A DNA stretch of 24,772 bases from a virus. Shown one piece after another: positions 15,423 to 22,232 of this stretch. Below the pieces are notes generated by a model. It had not been told where the DNA came from and made no database searches. It was given only the letters and a program-made list of their open reading frames with translations. Both the position numbers and the translations under genes were made by a program. Numbering within the stretch: the stretch's first letter is position 1; each line of letters begins with the position of its first letter. Location of the stretch: the IMG/VR virus record IMGVR_UViG_3300049783_001658, positions 1 to 24,772 of that record, one strand, 5' to 3'.

Positions 15423-17201
15423 TTATATAAGAATCATTCCACGTTTCTTATATGGGGATTCTGGTTTAGGTTCTTTGATCTTAGCGATAGCTAACCCTGT
15501 GATTATTGCAATCACCGAGTCGACTTTGTTGTGTGGTTTACTGGGTGACTTTTGCACTTTAATATTTTCATTGACGTCAGTCTTTACTGCAGCGTTTCCT
15601 ATCTGCCATTCCAAACATTTGTCAGTTCTCTGGTAATTAAATTTACCATCTGATATTAATTTCTGAAAAAGTTTTGAAGGCTCACTCATAGTTTTCGTAC
15701 CCTGCCTAACTTCCACCATATCGATTCCACTTGATTCTAAATCGATTGCGAGTTGAGCGGCTTTCCATGGGTCATAGCCAACCATTTTAAGATCAAAATA
15801 TTGCTGTGCCATTAATATATCTTTCTTGATATATTCAAAGTCAATAGCAGTACCCTGTGTTAAAATTAAATTACCGTCTTCTTCAAATTGCTCATACATC
15901 AATCTATGTGCCGCAGATAATCTATGTAATGCGCCCTCTGGAAAGTAATGTCGTTGAATTACAGAAACACTGCCATCGTCTTCTGGAAATAAAAAAGATA
16001 GTGCGGCAATGTCATGTACTTGTGCTAAATCTAAGCCAAGATACAAAAGCTTTCTGTCTATTCTTAGGCCAGCATTCATTAATGGTTTTAGATGCAAATC
16101 ATCTCTGGCACATTTAGTTTGGACTTCGAGTAAATCCAAGAATGGTGTTTCTGTGGTATTAACAAATATATTGCAATATTTAGTTAAAAAGTTTTTTCTA
16201 TTCTGTGGTGATCCTTGTGCTCGAACTAATTCGTTCCGTAGCGCATCAATGCTGGTAGAATGACCAAGAGATGGATTAGCTTTATGCCAATTATTTTCAT
16301 CTTCCCAGTCATCTTTGTCATCTAGGGCATATTCAACCCCAAAATAACTATCCATATTGACCATGTCTTCGTTTATATCACGAACGAGATTTCTTTCTGT
16401 TACACAGACTCCATCTAAGTTAGTTCCGGCAGTAGAAATTGCAAAAATTAGCGGGTCAGTTGTTCCAGAAATTCCAGAAATTAGACCGTTTAATAAATCC
16501 GGTGTATGGTGTGCGTGTAGCTCATCTGCAATACCGAGAGCTACACGGTGACCGTCAAGTGATTGTGAATCCTGTGACATTGGCTTAAATGAGCCATCGT
16601 TACCGATACATGTCATTTTGGTTGAGTTAGATTCAAACCATCGCTTTAGTATAATATCAGAAGAGCGTAGCATTTTACATGCATCTTCAAATACGATTCT
16701 GGCCTGCTCTTTATGTCTAGCGACTGATATACATTCTGGTGATCCGTTAGGTGAAGTTCTTTGTATATAAAGAGCTACGATTGAGCATAAAAATGACTTG
16801 GCGTTTGATCTGGCAACCAAAGTAAATGCTCTGGTGAATCTACGCTGACCTTTCTTACTCCCGTTTATATAATACCAACCAAAGATATTACATAAAACAA
16901 ATATCATCCAGTTCAATAATTTAACTGGTTTCCCTATTAATGGACCCTTGACGTGTTTTAGTAGCCCAGCAAATCGTATAATGTGATTTGCTTTGCTGGT
17001 ATCAAATATAAGGTCTTTTCTAGTTTCCCTATCGTAAATGTAACGGGCACATGACAATTTAGCTTGATGGCCAGTTGGTGTTATACCCATTACAACATTA
17101 TATGCATATTGATCACAGGCCTCCCAGCCTTGATGATATTCACCAACGCCGTGGTCATACTTAGATATATTGATACCTTTTATTTTCGTAAGATAACTCA
17201 C
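15423..17201 (-). CDS. Terminase large subunit
   Basis: A 592-residue packaging motor with ATPase and nuclease parts (Terminase_1/HK97 type). A Walker A-like VARSNAKS is at 129-136 and Walker B with catalytic Glu VALGIADE at 220-227. Nuclease acidic residues are likely at D391 (YLGLDLA), D477 (GYDPW) and D561 (NKVDSVIA). The start is GTG 17201 with GAGGAG five bases upstream; an ATG just upstream is out of frame. Normally a small terminase precedes this gene, but here the next gene to the right is on the opposite strand. Being first on the minus strand, it probably lies just behind a late promoter in 17202-17317. Confidence 0.93.
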   Translation of the reverse strand: MSYLTKIKGINISKYDHGVGEYHQGWEACDQYAYNVVMGITPTGHQAKLSCARYIYDRETRKDLIFDTSKANHIIRFAGLLKHVKGPLIGKPVKLLNWMIFVLCNIFGWYYINGSKKGQRRFTRAFTLVARSNAKSFLCSIVALYIQRTSPNGSPECISVARHKEQARIVFEDACKMLRSSDIILKRWFESNSTKMTCIGNDGSFKPMSQDSQSLDGHRVALGIADELHAHHTPDLLNGLISGISGTTDPLIFAISTAGTNLDGVCVTERNLVRDINEDMVNMDSYFGVEYALDDKDDWEDENNWHKANPSLGHSTSIDALRNELVRAQGSPQNRKNFLTKYCNIFVNTTETPFLDLLEVQTKCARDDLHLKPLMNAGLRIDRKLLYLGLDLAQVHDIAALSFLFPEDDGSVSVIQRHYFPEGALHRLSAAHRLMYEQFEEDGNLILTQGTAIDFEYIKKDILMAQQYFDLKMVGYDPWKAAQLAIDLESSGIDMVEVRQGTKTMSEPSKLFQKLISDGKFNYQRTDKCLEWQIGNAAVKTDVNENIKVQKSPSKPHNKVDSVIAIITGLAIAKIKEPKPESPYKKRGMILI

Positions 17202-17260
17202 GGCATCTCCTCATAGTCATTTTATATAGTTACTAATATAATAAATATGTAAAATAATTA

Positions 17261-17288
17261 TTTACTTTATATGACGTTGGGTTATAAT
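17261..17288 (+). promoter_or_regulatory. Sigma70-like promoter in the divergent intergenic region
   Basis: TTTACT (17261-17266), a 16-base spacer and TATAAT (17283-17288) point towards the membrane protein gene at 17318. The spacer contains TATGACGTT, half of the palindrome found repeatedly in the 19.4-19.9 kb region. The remaining part of 17202-17317 is AT-rich and should hold the opposite-facing late promoter, for which I see only weak candidates. Confidence 0.6.
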
Positions 17289-17317
17289 AATGTTCTCTTA
17301 ATTACAGGAACGGCGAA

Positions 17318-17893
17318 ATGAAAAAATTAGTGAAGTTGGGTTTTACGAAAAAAGGGATAATGATGTCTGTCGCAGCTATATCGATGTCGGTTATTTATAT
17401 TTTGGTTTGGTTTGGATATAATGTACGTCATGATATCATCAGACAATGCGAAGTAGAGTCGGTCGCGTATGTCACAGCTGAGTTCTCGGAAACATACCCA
17501 GAAACTTACATTGGCGCTGATGGTTATATACAAACCACATTAGAGACTGACTATTGGTCAGAAGCAGCTAGCGATGTTTATGTATTTATTACAATTAATG
17601 GCGCACTATCTGAGTCTCATGGAGTGTTAAATAAATGGTCTAGTGAAGGTTGGGCTATTCCAGCGATGCCGTCTCATTGGGCTTATGATAAAAACCTTAG
17701 AAATCGGTATGACTTTGATAGATATAAATTTCACTCAGATACTAAACTAACCATAAATGCAATAAACTCAGAAAATTACGAAGATCATAGTTTTACAGAA
17801 CCGACCAATAAAAACCTATCATGTATATCTAAAGTAGATGAGACGGTGGAAGTTAAAACTTGGTGGGGAATTAGTTACGGGAGTGACTTCTGA
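17318..17893 (+). CDS. Membrane-anchored protein of unknown function
   Basis: A 191-residue protein with AGGAA upstream. It has a basic N-terminus (MKKLVKLGFTKKG), one transmembrane segment at about 14-33 and a predicted periplasmic part of about 155 residues with two Cys (44 and 169) that could pair, several Trp and Tyr, and alternating strand/helix pattern. Type II membrane topology or an uncleaved signal anchor is likely. I do not recognise the family. Position at the edge of the late operon, on the other strand and with its own promoter, suggests an accessory gene (exclusion or surface change would fit, but nothing here proves it). Confidence 0.7.
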   Translation: MKKLVKLGFTKKGIMMSVAAISMSVIYILVWFGYNVRHDIIRQCEVESVAYVTAEFSETYPETYIGADGYIQTTLETDYWSEAASDVYVFITINGALSESHGVLNKWSSEGWAIPAMPSHWAYDKNLRNRYDFDRYKFHSDTKLTINAINSENYEDHSFTEPTNKNLSCISKVDETVEVKTWWGISYGSDF

Positions 17894-18048
17894 TGAAATT
17901 AGAACAACATCAATTTTGGCAGACAATATCGAGAGGTACCAACGATAGTGAATATCAGCTATATCTTGATTTAGCTATCGATAAGAATGGCATCGATTTC
18001 ACGACAGGTGGGAAAGCCAAAACATATGACGAGTGGCTTAACTCATAA
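17893..18048 (+). CDS. Small hypothetical protein (51 aa)
   Basis: The start overlaps the stop of the membrane protein gene (TGATG), giving MKLEQHQFWQTISRGTNDSE and ending YDEWLNS, a soluble acidic peptide. The overlap and the following hairpin support a two-gene operon. Family unknown. Confidence 0.55.
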   Translation: MKLEQHQFWQTISRGTNDSEYQLYLDLAIDKNGIDFTTGGKAKTYDEWLNS

Positions 18049-18080
18049 AAGCTTAGGTTCTTCTAGAGAAAACCCTTATA

Positions 18081-18103
18081 GACCCCGCGAATTACGTGGG
18101 GTC
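18081..18103. terminator. Hairpin between converging genes
   Basis: GACCCCGCG / CGTGGGGTC pair (one mismatch or wobble) around AATTA. Downstream on the plus strand is the T-rich CATTTATCTATTTT; on the minus strand the T run is weaker. Likely terminates the plus-strand pair and partly the GIY-YIG gene. Confidence 0.6.
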
Positions 18104-18113
18104 AGTCATTTAT

Positions 18114-18995
18114 CTATTTTATCTTATTATTGCCCATAAGTATGATAATTTCATTTATCGGGGCATCACTTCTCATAATTTCAGTAGTTCCGTTATTAGA
18201 TAGCCGTTTCTCCGGTACATACCTAAACGCTTTATATCTATCTTGAATAGCTTTCTCTCTTTCTACGCACTCAGACATTGCATGCTCTGCAACATGAATA
18301 ATATCAATATCATAATGTTTCTTATCTGTCACAAACCGTTCGCCTAATTCACGTGATGTAATACCAACTTTAACAAAAGTCTCACCAGTAGAATTGTTTG
18401 TAAACCTTATTAGGTATATAGTGCATGGCTTTTGGCTATCCTTTCTGATGTACTTACCACCAGTTTCCGTACTAACATCTCTGGCGAATTCATCTATGTG
18501 CCCAGCTACGGTGTTCACTGTGAGGTTCATATACCCTTCACCTTTCTCAGCCATAAACCGTTTAAATAAATCCCTTGAGTAAAGTCTGTCGTAGCCTAGA
18601 TTGACCAGCCTACCGACGATCTTGCCCTGTTTAGATGTCATAGTCGCTGTCCATACGATAGGTTTCATCATCCTCCGCTCATCTTTTTCTTCTGTGACAT
18701 TCTTAGTCTGTGTGCGGTTATACTGGGCTAGAGTCTCATATTTATCTTTCCCCCAATACTGAGATGACTCTGCTTCTGAATAAAGAGAACTTACAATCTC
18801 TGGGTGATAAAGTATAGATATCTCTTGCATTAAATGTAAGTCTTGTAGTACTGTCAGTTGGTCGAGCCAGCATAAATGTGTTAAATCCATTTCCATAATG
18901 TCAATTGCATAGACTGCTTCGCCATATACTTGATAGGTTATGTCAGAATTAAGCTCAAAGTCGCCTTCAGGTAACACTAATAGGGTTTCTGACAT
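18114..18995 (-). CDS. GIY-YIG (T5orf172 / MUG113-like) domain protein
   Basis: A 293-residue protein with a strong ribosome site (AGGAG, 7 bases from ATG 18995). The C-terminal half carries the GIY-YIG layout: TIYLIRF (192-198), FVKVGIT (207-213), a conserved Arg in LGERF (217-221), an acidic helix with ECVEREKA (242-249) and NNGTTEIM (267-274), resembling the late TE motif of T5orf172 proteins. The first 190 residues are not recognised and include a helical, charged middle (about 80-150). Such proteins are phage nucleases, sometimes homing enzymes. Here it is a stand-alone gene between late and early blocks, opposite to its left neighbour. Catalytic competence is uncertain because the YIG part reads VGI. 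Confidence 0.75.
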   Translation of the reverse strand: MSETLLVLPEGDFELNSDITYQVYGEAVYAIDIMEMDLTHLCWLDQLTVLQDLHLMQEISILYHPEIVSSLYSEAESSQYWGKDKYETLAQYNRTQTKNVTEEKDERRMMKPIVWTATMTSKQGKIVGRLVNLGYDRLYSRDLFKRFMAEKGEGYMNLTVNTVAGHIDEFARDVSTETGGKYIRKDSQKPCTIYLIRFTNNSTGETFVKVGITSRELGERFVTDKKHYDIDIIHVAEHAMSECVEREKAIQDRYKAFRYVPEKRLSNNGTTEIMRSDAPINEIIILMGNNKIK

Positions 18996-19122
18996 GATTA
19001 TCTCCTGTATTGTTGATGTTGGTAATTATTAGCACAAAACAGTCAAATAAACGGCCTTAAATGGGGCTAAAATGTATTATGAATGGCATTGCTTATATTT
19101 GGTCTGAAATAGTTAATTATAA

Positions 19123-19259
19123 ACCCAAATAACCCATTTTACCCATTTTTTAGAATTTTTTAACCCAGATGACCCGAAATCGTTTTGGGCAAATGTTACC
19201 TTGCGGCGGTTAGGCAGCAGTTTTGTGATATTTTTGAAAATACCCCCGTTTTGGGCAAA
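19123..19259. repeat. ACCC iteron-like cluster and CGTTTTGGGCAAA pair
   Basis: ACCC motifs, mostly ACCCA, start at 19123, 19132, 19141, 19163 and 19172, with spacings of 9, 9, 22 and 9 bases. They are followed by two exact copies of CGTTTTGGGCAAA at 19181-19193 and 19247-19259, which show the complementary GGG. Regular spacing resembles iterons bound by a replication or regulatory protein. Confidence 0.5.
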
Positions 19260-19353
19260 ATATTATCCGGATGCCATAGAACGAGCTGTGAGCGATGTGA
19301 TAGCCCTTTATTATTTCATCGTATCATAGTAAGCAAAATATTATTAAGCTTGT

Positions 19354-19640
19354 GGCATGCCATACAGGACGCCTCAGGGGTGGTCGTCGAATCGGTCCTG
19401 TATGGCATGGTATGACATTATAGGTGGTTCGAAGGTAGCTAAGCATAAGGGTTAATTTATATAGTGTTGTCACGTGTCACATAGGACGTCTTAGAGGGTA
19501 TGGTCATAGGTAGAGCTGTATAGCATGGTATGACGTTATAGTCTCTTAGTCTTTATTGTGGGTAAAGGGTCTTGGGTCTTTATTGAGTCACGTGCCGTAT
19601 AGGACGCCTGATAGCATATAGGCCTATATAGTGCTATATG
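19354..19640. repeat. Three degenerate ~117-bp direct repeats
   Basis: Cores containing an ATAGGACG-like stretch (GGAC ends at 19370, 19487 and 19605) recur every 117-118 bases. The first two copies keep a matching right half ending in GCATGGTATGAC[A/G]TTATAG. The second and third share CACGTG followed by a similar run. Arms are only partly complementary in copies two and three. Confidence 0.6.
19356..19409. repeat. Perfect 15-bp inverted repeat (hairpin)
   Basis: CATGCCATACAGGAC at 19356-19370 is exactly complementary to 19395-19409, with a 24-base loop. It is the best-preserved copy of an element that recurs, degenerate, about 117 and 235 bases further on. Confidence 0.85.
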
Positions 19641-19747
19641 TGGGTGCTGTATATGTGGGGTCTATATGGGGTCTATATGTGGGTGCTATATATGGGGTCT
19701 GTATAGTGCTATATATGGGGTCTGTATATGGTGCTATAAAGTGCGAT
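19618..19747. repeat. Degenerate 10-13 bp TATATGGGGTC / TATAGTGC array
   Basis: Roughly ten units alternate TATA with GGGTC or GGTGC or GTGC, for example TATATGGGGTC and TATAGTGC, ending in GTGCGATATATTATG. The unit length is near one DNA turn, so the G-rich parts would lie on one helix face. The array is not coding: in all frames stops or broken patterns occur. Confidence 0.65.
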
Positions 19748-19787
19748 ATATTATGATGAAAAAGGACTGTTAAAAAAGTGCGATAAT

Positions 19788-19806
19788 TGACTAAAAAAGT
19801 TAGTCA
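19788..19806. promoter_or_regulatory. TGACTAA dyad, possible operator
   Basis: TGACTAA (19788-19794) and TTAGTCA (19800-19806) form a perfect 7-bp dyad with a 5-base centre, followed by two AGGTCA half-sites 12 bases apart. Resembles a binding site of a small dimeric regulator upstream of the right-arm promoter. Confidence 0.4.
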
Positions 19807-19918
19807 GGTCATAAACAGGTCACTTATATTTTATATGTATCGTTAGACGTCTTTAATCAGTCCTATATGACGTTATAATATAATTTTGATGTGATTATGT
19901 GAGTTAAAAAAATAATGT

Positions 19919-19958
19919 TTAAAATAGCTTAAAAATGGTCTTAAAATAGCTTAAAAAT
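19919..19958. repeat. 22-bp-spaced direct repeat before the first right-arm promoter
   Basis: TTAAAATAGCTTAAAAAT occurs exactly at 19919-19936 and 19941-19958. A spacing of 22 bases is two helical turns, the arrangement expected for cooperative regulator binding about 40-60 bases upstream of the probable promoter. Confidence 0.6.
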
Positions 19959-19974
19959 TATTTCTATATTATGT

Positions 19975-20018
19975 GAATGTTTTTTGTGTATAATGCCTAT
20001 TCTTAGTTAATTAAAAGA
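19975..20018 (+). promoter_or_regulatory. Right-arm promoter/leader copy 1
   Basis: AATGTTTTTTGTGTATAATG, then CTTAGTTAATTAAAAGAG. The TATAAT (about 19989-19994) is a clear -10; no good -35 is visible. Nearly the same block recurs at 20513-20561 before the next gene, which supports a regulatory role. Confidence 0.6.
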
Positions 20019-20027
20019 GTGTTAAAA

Positions 20028-20513
20028 TTGAATATTACAAAAAAACAAGCATTGCAAGAAATTAGGCTGGAATGCAAAAAAGTTGGTTTAGTATTTAAAC
20101 AAACAAATGTTAGGCTAGGTAGTTGTGTTTTGTATAAAATAGAAGTTCGAAAAACAGGTCATATAGTAATAGAAAACTATAGTTTTTCATCTGCTTACGA
20201 GGACTGTTGTAGTGGTTTTTTAAATAGTTGGGATGGTTTAAAATTTATAGGAATAAATGTAAATCCTATTCTTTACTTCGCACAAAATAAAATAGAGCGT
20301 CAAAAAATGATCGTCACAAAAAAAGACGAAAAAATTTATATTAAATTTCTTAATTTTCCTACAGTTGAAGAATTAGCAATTTTAAATGATTTTAATTTAG
20401 GTAATTTTTTTATATGTGAACGTCATATATATAAGCGGGTATTAGTTGCAACCGGAATAGGTCATAAATATATATGCATGGAATGTCCTATTAATGAAAA
20501 GTTTAGAATGTAA
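20028..20513 (+). CDS. Hypothetical protein with C-terminal CxxH/CxxC pair
   Basis: A 161-residue basic protein. I chose the TTG at 20028, nine bases after AAGAG; a GTG at 20019 in the same frame would add three residues but has its site abutting it. The N-terminus is helical (NITKKQALQEIRLECKKVG), the middle has a YEDCCSGFLNSWDGLKFIG segment, and near the end ICERH (about 129-133) and ICMEC (about 149-153) make a possible CCHC/CHCC metal site. No family recognised. First gene of the very AT-rich right arm. Confidence 0.7.
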   Translation: MNITKKQALQEIRLECKKVGLVFKQTNVRLGSCVLYKIEVRKTGHIVIENYSFSSAYEDCCSGFLNSWDGLKFIGINVNPILYFAQNKIERQKMIVTKKDEKIYIKFLNFPTVEELAILNDFNLGNFFICERHIYKRVLVATGIGHKYICMECPINEKFRM

Positions 20514-20561
20514 ATGTTTTTTTTGTGTATAGTGACAATCTTAGTTAATCAAATAGAGGAA
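20513..20561 (+). promoter_or_regulatory. Right-arm promoter/leader copy 2
   Basis: AATGTTTTTTTTGTGTATAG followed by CTTAGTTAATCAAATAGAGG closely repeats 19975-20018. The -10 is TATAGT. It begins at the stop codon of the upstream gene and ends in the ribosome site of the next. Confidence 0.55.
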
Positions 20562-20566
20562 TAATA

Positions 20567-20752
20567 ATGGCTAAAATTAATAATATAGATGTTTCAATCG
20601 ATACACTAGAAACTATTAAACACATGGTAGAATTTTGCGTTAATAGAGGGTTTTGCATGGGTCAAGATGAAGGTTTTTTGACTTTTGAAGATAATCCAAA
20701 AAATAACAAAAAAAGCACTGAGCGGTTAGAACTAGAAAAATTTTGTAAATAA
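20567..20752 (+). CDS. Small hypothetical protein (61 aa)
   Basis: Starts ATG 20567 after AGAGGA. Acidic helix IDTLETIKHMVEFCVNRGFC then a polar Lys/Glu-rich end. No family recognised; the good ribosome site and own leader support expression. Confidence 0.65.
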   Translation: MAKINNIDVSIDTLETIKHMVEFCVNRGFCMGQDEGFLTFEDNPKNNKKSTERLELEKFCK

Positions 20753-20825
20753 TTAAACATTCATTATAATTTTGTGTAATACTTCGGTTTTATAATTCCA
20801 TCAATTAAAAAATAGGCCTTAAAAA

Positions 20826-21320
20826 ATGTTAGTTAATATCTTAGAATCGGACGTAAATTGCGCAATTGAAGAAATAAAAGTTTTTTTGAAAACAATGTCA
20901 GAAGACTGTATTAAAAAAGGTTGGACTTTTTTTATTGAGCCGAACGCACCGGAGTCATTCACTGAGCTTAAAAAATTCGGTAAAAGTAAAAATTTACCCA
21001 TTGCAAATAGTGGGTCCGATACTAGTATTTATGGACTTGAATATAATACACTTTTTAGGTTTTATCATGACGTTACTCATCTAGAATTAAACCAATCTTT
21101 TAGTGAAGTTGGAGAAAATGCCGTAAATAAAAAACACATACAAGATATGATTAAATATAATAAGCTTTCAAGTTTAGCTATTAAAATTTTTAATATCGAT
21201 ACTAGTGGGCAAGTTCAATATTATTTTCACCACAAAAGTTTTGTGAATAATCAACGCACCTTTTTAGATACTTGTTTACGACACGGTATTAAAGATACTA
21301 TCAGATTTTTAAAACCATAA
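20826..21320 (+). CDS. Conserved-looking phage protein with HDVTH motif
   Basis: A 164-residue protein after leader AAATAGGCCTT. LFRFYHDVTHLELNQSFSEV (about 76-95) followed by GENAV is a pattern I associate with uncharacterised phage proteins (…FR.WHD..H….F…GE…). A later YYFHHKSFVNNQRTF (132-146) resembles their C-terminal F..(N/D)Q..F part. The His, Asp and Glu could bind a metal, but no function is known to me. A good terminator follows, so it is a one-gene unit. Confidence 0.7.
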   Translation: MLVNILESDVNCAIEEIKVFLKTMSEDCIKKGWTFFIEPNAPESFTELKKFGKSKNLPIANSGSDTSIYGLEYNTLFRFYHDVTHLELNQSFSEVGENAVNKKHIQDMIKYNKLSSLAIKIFNIDTSGQVQYYFHHKSFVNNQRTFLDTCLRHGIKDTIRFLKP

Positions 21321-21347
21321 AAATTTGAACTAAAAATTTATTTTATC

Positions 21348-21373
21348 AAAAAGCCATTTAATTATGGCTTTTT
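21348..21373 (+). terminator. Intrinsic terminator (loop TTAATT)
   Basis: AAAAAGCCAT (21348-21357) pairs with ATGGCTTTTT (21364-21373), loop TTAATT, then GTGTTTTTT. Ends the HDVTH-protein unit. The A run at the 5' arm may also act on the opposite strand. Confidence 0.9.
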
Positions 21374-21430
21374 GTGTTTTTTCGCGTATATTCTAGTTAT
21401 ACACTCAAAAACACAAAAAAAGGCCTTACA

Positions 21431-21538
21431 TTGAACCCATTCGAAGCTTGTTTTTTAGTAACCACATTAATATTAGGCGGCGCATTTATTTTCATAATTT
21501 TAGAAATTTTTAATTTTTGTAAGTCTAGAAATAAATAA
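21431..21538 (+). CDS. Tiny membrane peptide (35 aa), TTG start
   Basis: Starts at TTG 21431 after leader AAAAAAAGGCCTTACA. The middle (LVTTLILGGAFIFIILEIF) is one transmembrane helix and the end is basic (KSRNK), so the C-terminus is probably cytoplasmic. Unknown function. Followed 13 bases later by another small membrane protein. Confidence 0.5.
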   Translation: MNPFEACFLVTTLILGGAFIFIILEIFNFCKSRNK

Positions 21539-21551
21539 AAAGGATATAAAC

Positions 21552-21719
21552 GTGAAAGAATTACTATTAACATCGACTATTATTTTAATGATATATGCAT
21601 TTTTATATAACTTCATTATCGCGTCAATTTGTACCATACCGATTTTAATGGTCTATTCACTTTTAGAATACGCAATTGATTGTTTTAGTGATTATAGGAT
21701 GAATACACGAGCGCGATAA
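21552..21719 (+). CDS. Small membrane protein (55 aa), GTG start
   Basis: GTG 21552 with AGGA 7 bases upstream. Two hydrophobic stretches (about 4-18 and 20-38) with short polar ends, finishing RMNTRAR. Probably co-transcribed with the preceding 35-residue peptide. Function unknown; two-pass membrane peptides of this size occur in phage lysis, inhibition and exclusion, but nothing here decides. Confidence 0.55.
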   Translation: MKELLLTSTIILMIYAFLYNFIIASICTIPILMVYSLLEYAIDCFSDYRMNTRAR

Positions 21720-21743
21720 TAAAACCGCTTAGAATGACGTATA

Positions 21744-21764
21744 GAGCCGCTTAATTGCGGTTTT
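21744..21764 (+). terminator. Intrinsic terminator (loop TTAATT)
   Basis: CCGC (21747-21750) and GCGG (21757-21760) close a TTAATT loop, followed by TTTT. An alternative partner for GCGGTTTT is AAAACCGC at 21721-21728, perfectly complementary over eight bases, so two competing structures exist. Confidence 0.75.
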
Positions 21765-21813
21765 GTGGTGCAAGTAATAAAACTTTTTTTCAAATAAACA
21801 GGATATTAAAACA

Positions 21814-22059
21814 ATGAAATTTTTACCAACGTTAGATGTTTGGAATAGTGGCATACATAGTGCGATAATTAATGGACAGCTTAAACTTCAAGTTGGTCAA
21901 TTTATACAGTGTGGTGATGGTATAAAATCGCGTTTTATCAGTGTTAATAATGGCGTTATTAATGCCGCCCATGGTGGAACAAATAAAGAAGTAAATTTTA
22001 AACTTAATCAACGTGCAAGCATTAGACGATTAGCGATTTTAAGAAGTGCAAAAAAATGA
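21814..22059 (+). CDS. Hypothetical protein (81 aa)
   Basis: ATG 21814 after AGGA. The sequence is beta-like: FLPTLDVWNSGIHSAIINGQ, LKLQVGQFIQCGD and SRFISVNNGVINAAHGG, then a basic end. The LQ.GQ...CGD pattern suggests a small single-domain fold (perhaps SH3- or OB-like), but I cannot name a family. First of four tightly linked genes ending at 22695; the stop overlaps the next start (ATGA). Confidence 0.7.
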   Translation: MKFLPTLDVWNSGIHSAIINGQLKLQVGQFIQCGDGIKSRFISVNNGVINAAHGGTNKEVNFKLNQRASIRRLAILRSAKK

Positions 22060-22232
22060 AAATTGAAAAAATTACATTTAATATATTTTCTATAATTTTG
22101 ATTATCTTTTCAATTTTATTTTCATATTGTGTTTATAGTTTTGATTTGATTTTTTTTGATAAAATCGCAATTTCAAGTTTATCAATAGTTTGTGTTTTTT
22201 TTGCTTTTTTAATAAATCGGATAATAAAATAA
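22056..22232 (+). CDS. Small two-pass membrane protein (58 aa)
   Basis: ATG 22056 overlaps the upstream stop (ATGA), and its own stop overlaps the next start (TAATG). Hydrophobic stretches at about 8-28 and 36-53 predict two transmembrane helices, rich in Ile, Phe and Ser; few charges (KIEK at start, NRIIK at end). Function unknown. The overlaps are the main evidence that it is real. Confidence 0.6.
   Translation: MKIEKITFNIFSIILIIFSILFSYCVYSFDLIFFDKIAISSLSIVCVFFAFLINRIIK

Larger units (their letters stand above)
18996..20018. other. One-kilobase noncoding, repeat-rich control region
   Basis: No convincing gene lies here on either strand. The left end (about 19000-19050) should hold the promoter of the GIY-YIG gene; on the minus strand a TGCTAATAAT stretch is a possible extended -10. 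The rest holds the repeats listed separately. The single longer plus-strand frame (19185-19415) starts at TTG without a ribosome site and ends in the hairpin repeat. Such a region between divergent blocks could be a replication origin, a regulatory switch region or a packaging-start region. Confidence 0.6.

Noticed and set aside
19185-19415. 76-residue plus-strand frame in the repeat-rich gap
   Set aside because: TTG start without a ribosome site, runs into the 15-bp inverted repeat, and has no recognisable protein pattern.
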